From Roseimaritima sp. (GTDB lineage Bacteria > Planctomycetota > Planctomycetia > Pirellulales > Pirellulaceae), in the NCBI GenBank assembly GCA_007124075.1, contig SLFV01000590.1, positions 1-13,646 of the forward strand: 13,646 bases of DNA. The letters are read 5' to 3'. How positions within the stretch are numbered: the stretch's first letter is position 1; each line of letters opens with the position of its first letter. A program made the translations under genes and the position numbers. This document shows positions 7,405 to 13,646 of this stretch, piece after piece. The notes below the pieces were generated by a model. That model was not told where the DNA came from and made no database searches. It saw only the letters and a list, made by a program, of their open reading frames with translations.

Positions 7405-9756
7405 CTAACGCGAACCCAACCAGCGTCCCATGCGACTGGTCATCATCGCGGGCAACAGCAGCGTCACACCCAACCAGGCCATCGTCAGAAGGATTCCCAT
7501 AAAGATCGCAAACCGTTGCGTGGGCTTGAATTCGCTAGCGTAATAGACAGCCAGCGAACACCCGCAGATCAACGTTGTCTGCAGCATCGCCAAGCCGCAG
7601 TAGTTTAATGCTTCCCGAGCAGAGTTCTTTCGATCAAAACCACGCCGCCGAGCTGCGCGAAAGTGCGACAGTAGGTGCAGGCTGTCGTCGACCGCGATCC
7701 CAATGGCGACCGAGGCGGTCATGACCGAACCGATATCCAGCGGTAACTGGCACCATCCCATCAGCCCAAATAGAACCACGGTGGGCATCATGTTCGGGAT
7801 CATTGACAACAATCCTCCGACAGGATTTCCGACCATCACGGACATGAAAATAACAATGACCAACAAAGCGGCAAGTAAGCTGCGGATCAAATCCTCGAGC
7901 AGGAGCCGTTGCGATTCGTGAACGATCACGACATGCCCTGTAACCGTCAAACGCGGTCTCTGACTAGGCTGCAACCCACTGAGCACCTGCTCCATTGCAC
8001 GGTCAATGGACTGCATTCGAGTCTCGGTTGACGTATCTTCGGTTTGCAGCAGGCGGAACGTGAGTCGCCATACCTCACCGTCGGCGGCGCGGTGGAGGAA
8101 CCCCATTTCATGAAGTAACGAAGAATCACTTTGCACTATCGAGCGAATTACCGCTCGAGTAGAAACACTTGAGACTCCGCTTCCACGCGGAAGCGGCGGT
8201 AAAAAGGTCAACCCCGAATGAATGCCTCCCACGCCATCAACCTGCGTCAGAGCGCCGTGCAAAGCTTTGACCGTGTCCAAACGCTCAAGCGGATCCAATT
8301 CATTGATCCTGTCAAAGGCAATCAGCACCTCGCCGGTAAGCGTCGGCCCAATGTGCTGTTCAAACCACTGATAGTCACGATTCAATTCGTGTCTTTCCGC
8401 GAACATGTCCGGAACACGTATCGATGACCGGAGCTGGGGCAAACCACTTGCAGCAGCGAGCGATAGACAGCCAAAGACCGCAAAGACGAGACCACGACGT
8501 CGCAATGGCAACTCGTAAAACCACCGTCTCATACGGTGATTACTCTGGACTGCCGGCGGTCCTTGATGGGTCGGGTGATCGATTATTGCCGCAGTTGGCT
8601 GCTTGACACGGACCAGCAGCATCGCACCGGGCAGCATCAGAAGCAGCATCCCTAGCGAAAACAGTAATCCGATTGCGGCCGCCATGCCAAACATTTGCAC
8701 CGGCTGGACGCGAACCAGCAGTAAGGACAACAAACCCACGACCGTAGTGAATGCCGACATCGCGCAAGGCTTGTACCCCCAAGCCATTGCGGCGCGCACC
8801 ACCGCAACACGGCTGGTGGCTGGGACTTCCGCCAAAGCTTCACGAAAGTAATTGCTAAGGTGGATCCCCGCAGAGATCGTCAACACAAAGACGAAGCTTG
8901 GCAAAATGATAAGAATCGCATTCAGGTCGTAGCCGATGTAATACAGCATCGCCAAGACCATCCCCTGGGCAATCATAGCCACTGCGATGATCGTTCCTGA
9001 AAGGATCAGCGAACGCAAACAAATCACGCACAAGATCGCAGCGATAGCGGAGGAAGGCACCGCAAACCGTACAATTGACCGGATCGCGGCTTCATCGATC
9101 ACGGCCCCATCGACGATACCACCCACCAAAACAATATCCGAGGCCGGCAGGCCCACGGTCTGACCGATGCCCTGTCGAACGAGAGAAAGGAGTTCAAAAT
9201 AATCGCATGAAACTTCCGGCGAGAAAGAAACCATTAAACATGTCTGTTGACCATCCATGCCCACCAACGAACCACGCAGACGATTGATGGCCATGCCCTT
9301 GCTAAAATTTAAGGGTGGACTTCTGAGTCGTTCGACGATTTGGCTACCGCTGCGAACCCACTGAAAAGGGGGATCGCCGTCGCTTAATCTGAGAATAGAG
9401 GCGTGGTAAGTGTCTTCGGAGGACGCGAACCGAGGCAAGTCTGTCGAATTCTCACTGGACAGAGGTGCCAGCCAGTTCATCGCATCATCGATCGAGGGGT
9501 CGTCCAATCGAGCCGAAGGCCATGTAACCAGAAAGACATCGGTTACCGAAAAATCCTCGATGAAGCGGAAGAACTCTCTGCGGATGGGCATCTCTTCCGG
9601 CAACCACATCGCCGGCACGTTCCGCAAGGTTCCAATTGCTGCATTGGAATGAACGATCGAAGGGACGGTCAATACCGCCAGCAATAGAGCGCCTATGCCG
9701 AATTGGAGGCGATAGCGAGTCGCGAAACGCCGGTCGGCTTCACGTTGGTTAGGCAT
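7405..9756 (-). CDS. MMPL/RND-family (HAE3-like) 12-TM lipid or amphiphile transporter
   Basis: The 783-aa protein has the duplicated RND layout: TM1 (17-36), a periplasmic loop (40-228), TM2-TM6 (230-250, 252-274, 280-300, 330-350, 354-383), TM7 (421-440), a second loop (445-620) and TM8-TM12 (623-643, 645-668, 672-695, 716-740, 746-772). TM10 carries GIAVDDSLHLLSHFR, with D690-D691 as the likely proton-relay pair typical of the MMPL/HAE3 branch. The matching TM4 (TISAGIHLSNYF) has no acidic residue. The family moves lipids and hydrophobic compounds out of the inner membrane with proton force; hopanoid and mycolate exporters are relatives. I chose ATG 9756. An in-frame TTG at 9849 would add 31 residues including a CC pair; neither start has a clear Shine-Dalgarno site. 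The PhyH-like gene lies 191 bases upstream on the same strand. Cotransport of that pathway's product is an inference. Confidence 0.93.
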   Translation of the reverse strand: MPNQREADRRFATRYRLQFGIGALLLAVLTVPSIVHSNAAIGTLRNVPAMWLPEEMPIRREFFRFIEDFSVTDVFLVTWPSARLDDPSIDDAMNWLAPLSSENSTDLPRFASSEDTYHASILRLSDGDPPFQWVRSGSQIVERLRSPPLNFSKGMAINRLRGSLVGMDGQQTCLMVSFSPEVSCDYFELLSLVRQGIGQTVGLPASDIVLVGGIVDGAVIDEAAIRSIVRFAVPSSAIAAILCVICLRSLILSGTIIAVAMIAQGMVLAMLYYIGYDLNAILIILPSFVFVLTISAGIHLSNYFREALAEVPATSRVAVVRAAMAWGYKPCAMSAFTTVVGLLSLLLVRVQPVQMFGMAAAIGLLFSLGMLLLMLPGAMLLVRVKQPTAAIIDHPTHQGPPAVQSNHRMRRWFYELPLRRRGLVFAVFGCLSLAAASGLPQLRSSIRVPDMFAERHELNRDYQWFEQHIGPTLTGEVLIAFDRINELDPLERLDTVKALHGALTQVDGVGGIHSGLTFLPPLPRGSGVSSVSTRAVIRSIVQSDSSLLHEMGFLHRAADGEVWRLTFRLLQTEDTSTETRMQSIDRAMEQVLSGLQPSQRPRLTVTGHVVIVHESQRLLLEDLIRSLLAALLVIVIFMSVMVGNPVGGLLSMIPNMMPTVVLFGLMGWCQLPLDIGSVMTASVAIGIAVDDSLHLLSHFRAARRRGFDRKNSAREALNYCGLAMLQTTLICGCSLAVYYASEFKPTQRFAIFMGILLTMAWLGVTLLLPAMMTSRMGRWLGSR

Positions 9757-9947
9757 GTTGTCTGCGGATAGCTTAGAGTCTTCGGCGGGAACTGGTGGGG
9801 CAGCCCCCTTTCTCAACAGGCAACAAAGTTTCCCTCGGCAACCGTTCAATTTGCCACTGCTGACTGCACAAGCTAATTGCTACCGACATGCAACGCAAAC
9901 AATCCTGCGGTTCCTGCGAGCCACGTACGAAGTCTAATCGACTGCCC

Positions 9948-10922
9948 TCAGCTACTCAAGTTGCCACCGAATAACTTGTCCTTCACAACTCTGGCTAGAA
10001 AACCTATACGGCTTGGATTCGCTGCGGCCTCTCCCTGCAACCGTTTCCTACGCAGCTCTTTCAGATAAGCATCCAACTCGCCAGCTGGCAGTTCGTCCTT
10101 ACCTGCATGTTCCAAACAATCCAGTGCCGGTTCAAACAAATATCTTGCATTGGTGGTCATGATCGCTTTCACAAACCCTCCGCGGGTAATATATGACCGA
10201 CGCACCGGCGTTTTGCTGTTGACATAACGAAACGATGCAGCGATCCGTTTCGTTGATGAATCTTGCGTGCGATGGATTAAATCCCCTCGCATCAACAATA
10301 AATCTCCAGGCGCAAGCTGAGGTGTATCTTCTATCTCTGCCAAGTCGAAATGAAGCGTTCCGAGTTTGCCGCCCCGATCGTCATCTTTCACGACCCACCT
10401 CGAGCCCGATCCAATCACACGCGTCGCTCCGCGTCGTAACATCTTCCGATACAACTCCGGTACTCGCTGCTCCAGTCGATCAAACGGCACTACGGTCAAG
10501 TTGGATTTTTCCAAGACTGGCTTGACGACCGGAATGTAGTAATTCAGGTAGTTCCAGGTATCGTGCCACAACCAGTAATTTTCATGGTCTTGATGCCAAG
10601 GAAATGCTTGGGCCCCTGGTCTAACACTGGTCAATGTGGACTTCTCCGAAAACGTGGCGAAGTATACACCGTCGTTCAATAAGTCCACATCAACGCTGGC
10701 CTCCTCGCGGACAATTTTGTTGACTGCGGCAAGTTTGGCATCCAACTGATTCAACACTTTTTCGGAAACCCGTCGAACGCTGTAGTTCGCATTCACCTCC
10801 AACGGGCTGTCCTCAAAATCTTGACGCAATAATTCAATCTCATCCAGGTCAAGGAAGGAGCGAATCAGCGTGTAACCTTGCGTACGCAGACTAGTGAACG
10901 GGGCGGCTAGGCTTGTGGTCAT
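9948..10922 (-). CDS. Phytanoyl-CoA dioxygenase (PhyH)-like Fe(II)/2-oxoglutarate oxygenase
   Basis: The 324-aa protein has the facial triad of the PhyH family: H110-x-D112 in FPWHQD and distal H217 in MRGDLIHRTQD, followed by R226, the likely 2-oxoglutarate carboxylate ligand. The N-terminal segment (GYTLIRSFLDLDEIELLRQDFED) is the usual PhyH opening. There is no signal peptide, so it should act in the cytoplasm, using O2 and 2-oxoglutarate to hydroxylate a substrate with release of succinate and CO2. The C-terminal 60 residues are basic and may be family-specific. The start has AAGG five bases upstream (10928-10931). It is divergent from the FAAL gene across 583 bases and lies 191 bases before the RND gene. 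Hydroxylation of an acyl chain or tailoring of the FAAL-derived product is an inference; PhyH-family substrates vary widely. Confidence 0.88.
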   Translation of the reverse strand: MTTSLAAPFTSLRTQGYTLIRSFLDLDEIELLRQDFEDSPLEVNANYSVRRVSEKVLNQLDAKLAAVNKIVREEASVDVDLLNDGVYFATFSEKSTLTSVRPGAQAFPWHQDHENYWLWHDTWNYLNYYIPVVKPVLEKSNLTVVPFDRLEQRVPELYRKMLRRGATRVIGSGSRWVVKDDDRGGKLGTLHFDLAEIEDTPQLAPGDLLLMRGDLIHRTQDSSTKRIAASFRYVNSKTPVRRSYITRGGFVKAIMTTNARYLFEPALDCLEHAGKDELPAGELDAYLKELRRKRLQGEAAANPSRIGFLARVVKDKLFGGNLSS

Positions 10923-11118
10923 CTGTACCTTACTCTCGCTCAGTGTTTAGGACTTCACTAATGATCGCTTCGCTGGAATAACCGCGTCATACACTGTTCA
11001 CAAATCGGATGGTCGGATCTCCTTAGTTAAATGTCTCAGTAGATACCAAACCAGTCTTCCCGTTTCGGGCTCCCTGAAGCAACATGTGTAGCTAGTCATC
11101 TCCACCCCCCGAGCTTAG

Positions 11119-11140
11119 TTTGTAAAAGCGATTTTGCAAA
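11119..11140. promoter_or_regulatory. Inverted repeat, operator candidate
   Basis: TTTGTAAAA and TTTTGCAAA flank a GCGA spacer. The 9-base arms pair at 8 of 9 positions and the mismatch is a G-U pair in RNA. An AT-rich 22-bp near-palindrome in a divergent intergenic region is a typical binding site for a dimeric regulator. No regulator gene is in the window. Confidence 0.4.
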
Positions 11141-11351
11141 TACGAACGATTTTTGGGTCGATGGGAACTCCCGTCCGAATCGCTGGCATCCGTACCTTAC
11201 CCTTCGACCCTCACAATCTGGCTCTGGACCTTGAACGCACGTATCACGAGACATTCGAGTTGTTCTTGATTTTTTTGTCTGCAGTTTGGTCTCGAATCAC
11301 CACACCCCGCAAAATCGGCGCGAACCCCGCTTTTCCATACACTTTCCGCGA

Positions 11352-11386
11352 TTTACGCGCTGGCTTCGCCCGCGAAGCCAAGTAAA
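11352..11386. repeat. GC-rich hairpin with outer TTTAC/GTAAA arms, upstream of FAAL
   Basis: TGGCTTCG (11361-11368) and CGAAGCCA (11373-11380) form a perfect 8-bp stem around CCCG. TTTAC (11352-11356) and GTAAA (11382-11386) extend it with an unequal internal loop (GCGC against A). There is no T-run after it on either strand, so it is not a classic terminator. It stands 120 bases before the FAAL ATG. It could be an RNA leader element, a protein site or a copy of a dispersed palindromic repeat. Confidence 0.5.
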
Positions 11387-11505
11387 CTGGGGGAGATAGG
11401 TGCCCGCTGCATCTTTGATCGGCCATCGCGATTCCATCGCATTTAACGGCTCAGTGATTCGATATTACCTGCTCCCTTCCTTGGACGAACCGAGCGGTTT
11501 CAGCC

Positions 11506-13646
11506 ATGAACCGACCTTATAAAGCACCGACTTCCATCGATTCATATTGGGAACTGGCGGAGAACCCCGTCAGCACATCGCTGGTTGACATCCTTCGTGG
11601 TCGAGCGAGTCAAAGTGGGGGTCAACTCGCTTTTACGTTCCTGGGGGGGGATGCAGTTGTTGAATCGCTGACGTACGACGATTTAGACCGGTCGGCTCGC
11701 GCCATCGCGGTCGGCTTGTGCAAGCGCTTCCCCACGGCAAGTCGGATAGCGTTGGTTTTTCCGCCAGGCTTGGATTTCATCAAAGCGTTCTTTGGCTGCA
11801 TTTACGCGGGGATGGTCCCCGTGCCAGCCACCTATCCCAAACCTCGCCGTCCTTCTGCAAGACTTTCCGCGATCCTCAGGGACTCACAGCCGGCCGCAAT
11901 TCTGGCTCCCCGACGCGTGATTGATTCGGTCGCGGACGCCTCGGTGTCGCAGATTCCATTCGATCTGTGGTTGGATCTCCAGTGGTTGGAGCAGACGGCA
12001 ACTAGCCCTTGGAAGCAACCGGATATCGATCCAGATGCGGTGGCGTTCCTGCAGTACACCTCCGGCTCGACGAGTGATCCTCGCGGTGTGATGGTCACCG
12101 GCCGAAACATCTCAGCCAATTTAGAAATGATTCGCCAGGGATTTGCGCTGAATACCAACGAACCCAATATCGGCATTTCCTGGCTGCCCGCGTACCACGA
12201 CATGGGATTGATCGGCGGTATCCTTGAATCGATCTACGTCGGCGGCACCACCGTGTTGATGTCTCCGCTCTCGTTCTTGCAACGTCCAATGCGGTGGCTG
12301 AAAACGATCAGCCGTTACGGAGCGATGATTAGCGGCGGTCCCAATTTCGCCTTCGAACTTTGTGTGCGTCGTTTTTCTCCCGATGACCTTGTGGATGTCG
12401 ACCTTAGTAGTTGGCGAGTCGCATTTTCTGGTGCGGAGCCTATTCGTGCCGGCACAATTGAAAGATTCACCGCAACGTTTGCCCCCTACGGATTTTCGGC
12501 AGACGCTTTTTATCCCTGTTATGGATTGGCTGAGGCGACTCTGCTGGCCACCGGGGGCCGTGGCCCATCAAGGATCAAAGCTCGCACTTTCTTAGCCAGG
12601 AAACTCCGCGATATCGGCCAAGCTCATCTCGTTGACGCCAATGCCCCAAGATCCTCCGCCGCGACCACGGAACTGGTCAGTTGCGGTGGGCAAGTGCTGG
12701 ACGAGGAAGTTCGCATTGTTAACCCTGACACACTTCAGACCTGTGCGGACGGCCAGATCGGAGAAATCTGGATTCGTGGCCGGAACGTTGCTGCCGGGTA
12801 TTGGAATCGGCCAATGGAAACTGACAAAACCTTCCGCAGTGTTCCTAAGGATGCGCCGGGGTTGGCGTTTGTTCGAACGGGCGACTTGGGGTTCCTTTTT
12901 GAGGACGAACTGTACGTAACAGGGCGTCTCAAACAATTGCTGATCATCCGAGGCAAGAACCACTATCCGCACGACATCGAGGCGACGGCTCAACTCTCGA
13001 ATCAAAAATTGATCCCGGGCGGTGGTGCTGCCTTGCTGACCGAGCGAGCGGACGAGCAGCGATTAGTGATTGTTCAGGAAGTGGAACGGACAACATCGTC
13101 GGACCAATACGATCCAATGATTCAGGAAATACGCTGGCGAATCACTGCAGAACACGAACTGTTTGTGCACGAAGTCGTTCTTATACGCACTAACTCGCTT
13201 CCTCGGACAACCAGTGGCAAGGTTCGGTACACAGATACCCTCAAGCGGTATATGAACGACGATTTAAACGTGTTGGCAAGGTGGTCTGCAAGCGTTCCTG
13301 AGAGTCGGGGTCCCGACCCGTCCATTGACAGTAAACCAGAGAACGACTGGCAATCAGACTCGCTTACCAGCCGGATCGAGCTACAAAAAAACGACAAGGA
13401 TCCCGTGGGCTTGGGCGAAGAAATTCAGGCCCGATTGATGGCATGGATCAGCCAAGTAACGAACACTCCAATCGAGGAGCTCTCCGCCTCCAGGCCGTTG
13501 GCGGAATACGGACTGGATTCGGTTACTGCGATGGAGATGATCGATCAGCTAGAAACTGGAACGGGCCTCAAGCTGGAACCCGCCATCGCGTGGACCTACC
13601 CGACACCGGCATTACTGTCGGGACATCTGGCTAGCTTGATGATTCA
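11506..13646 (+). CDS. Fatty-acyl-AMP ligase fused to acyl carrier protein; loading module of a larger synthase (cut by window edge)
   Basis: The frame is open from ATG 11506 to the right edge: 713 codons, no stop. Residues 20-580 are a FAAL-type adenylating enzyme: YTSGSTSDPRG (184-194), WLPAYHDMGL (226-235), YGLAEATLLATGG (339-351), RTGDLGF (457-463), GRLKQLLIIRGKNHYPHDIE, and LPRTTSGKVRY with catalytic K572. The pairing of WLPAYHDMG with GKNHYPHDIE marks the FAAL branch rather than acyl-CoA ligases; a FAAL-like insertion is present at about 350-400. A polar linker (590-640) leads to an ACP with phosphopantetheine serine S672 in GLDSVTAM. The enzyme should activate a fatty acid as acyl-AMP and load it on its own ACP to prime a PKS or NRPS line, as in olefin synthases and lipopeptide synthetases. 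No Shine-Dalgarno is evident and no alternative in-frame start lies nearby upstream. Domains after the ACP are outside the window. Confidence 0.94.
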   Translation, partial: MNRPYKAPTSIDSYWELAENPVSTSLVDILRGRASQSGGQLAFTFLGGDAVVESLTYDDLDRSARAIAVGLCKRFPTASRIALVFPPGLDFIKAFFGCIYAGMVPVPATYPKPRRPSARLSAILRDSQPAAILAPRRVIDSVADASVSQIPFDLWLDLQWLEQTATSPWKQPDIDPDAVAFLQYTSGSTSDPRGVMVTGRNISANLEMIRQGFALNTNEPNIGISWLPAYHDMGLIGGILESIYVGGTTVLMSPLSFLQRPMRWLKTISRYGAMISGGPNFAFELCVRRFSPDDLVDVDLSSWRVAFSGAEPIRAGTIERFTATFAPYGFSADAFYPCYGLAEATLLATGGRGPSRIKARTFLARKLRDIGQAHLVDANAPRSSAATTELVSCGGQVLDEEVRIVNPDTLQTCADGQIGEIWIRGRNVAAGYWNRPMETDKTFRSVPKDAPGLAFVRTGDLGFLFEDELYVTGRLKQLLIIRGKNHYPHDIEATAQLSNQKLIPGGGAALLTERADEQRLVIVQEVERTTSSDQYDPMIQEIRWRITAEHELFVHEVVLIRTNSLPRTTSGKVRYTDTLKRYMNDDLNVLARWSASVPESRGPDPSIDSKPENDWQSDSLTSRIELQKNDKDPVGLGEEIQARLMAWISQVTNTPIEELSASRPLAEYGLDSVTAMEMIDQLETGTGLKLEPAIAWTYPTPALLSGHLASLMI
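11643..11650 (+). repeat. Eight-base G homopolymer near the FAAL start
   Basis: Eight G lie in the sequence for residues 46-49 (LGGD). The frame is intact as given. A one-base slip here would shift the frame at about residue 48 and end the synthase early. Confidence 0.8.

Larger units (their letters stand above)
10923..11505. other. Divergent intergenic region between the PhyH-like and FAAL genes (583 bp)
   Basis: No convincing gene lies here; the short open frames at 11134-11385 (plus) and 11244-11426 (minus) overlap in antisense and lack family features. The region should hold promoters for both flanking genes, but I see no strong -35/-10 pair. TTGTGA and TATTCC with 17-base spacing lie on the minus strand near 10980-11010 as a weak candidate for the PhyH-like gene. 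Two inverted repeats (11119-11140 and 11352-11386) and a T7 run near 11269-11275 are the visible structures. Confidence 0.7.

Noticed and set aside
9757..9849. 31-residue extension of the RND protein from a TTG codon
   Set aside because: It has no ribosome binding site and the ATG at 9756 already gives the full first membrane segment, though it cannot be ruled out.
11134..11426. Overlapping short frames of 83 (plus) and 60 (minus) codons in the divergent intergenic region
   Set aside because: They oppose each other, have no ribosome binding site or family feature, and their ends fall on or near the hairpin at 11352-11386.
1..13646. CRISPR arrays, tRNA or rRNA genes, insertion sequences, integrases, attachment sites
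   Set aside because: No regularly spaced repeats, tRNA arm motifs, transposase-like frames or flanking duplications were visible by reading.

Overview
The window looks like chromosomal DNA of a planctomycete of the Rhodopirellula/Pirellula type. This is inferred from moderate GC, weak or absent Shine-Dalgarno sites, and the mix of genes: a TolB-propeller/M28 peptidase, a large lipoprotein with a GPxN-type membrane hairpin beside an ABC ATPase, a HAE3-like RND protein and a FAAL megasynthase. There is no rRNA or other marker gene to prove the taxon. I see no tRNA, CRISPR array, insertion sequence or phage gene. Both ends of the window cut through genes.

Layout, left to right. Positions 1-2618 (minus) hold a secreted protein with a six-bladed TolB-like propeller, a PA domain and an M28 metallopeptidase domain; its last residues lie outside the window. 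Positions 2893-7285 (minus) hold a probable four-gene run, transcribed right to left: a 108-aa protein with a ribosomal L7/L12-like C-terminus (6959-7285), an 816-aa lipoprotein with a membrane hairpin (4452-6902), an ABC-2-type ATPase (3440-4366) and a gamma-carbonic-anhydrase-like hexapeptide protein (2893-3438). The last two are separated by one base. Positions 7405-9756 (minus) hold a 12-TM MMPL/RND (HAE3-like) transporter, and 9948-10922 (minus) a phytanoyl-CoA-dioxygenase-like Fe(II)/2-oxoglutarate enzyme. A 583-bp divergent intergenic region with two inverted repeats follows. From 11506 to the right edge (plus) runs a fatty-acyl-AMP ligase fused to an acyl carrier protein, the loading end of a larger synthase.

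How the parts may work together. The right half reads as the edge of a lipid-derived natural-product locus: the FAAL activates a fatty acid and passes it to its fused ACP, the PhyH-like oxygenase could hydroxylate an intermediate, and the RND protein could move the lipid product out of the inner membrane. This parallels the mycobacterial pairing of FAAL (FadD), PKS and MmpL. The left-centre genes look like an ABC-type envelope system that has an ATPase and a large extracytoplasmic partner but no recognisable multi-spanning permease in the window.

The most notable signals are the FAAL-ACP/PhyH/RND neighbourhood, the permease-less ABC pair, a ten-G tract inside the lipoprotein gene and an eight-G tract near the FAAL start, the L7/L12-like small protein with its own extended -10 promoter, and the two inverted repeats between PhyH and FAAL.
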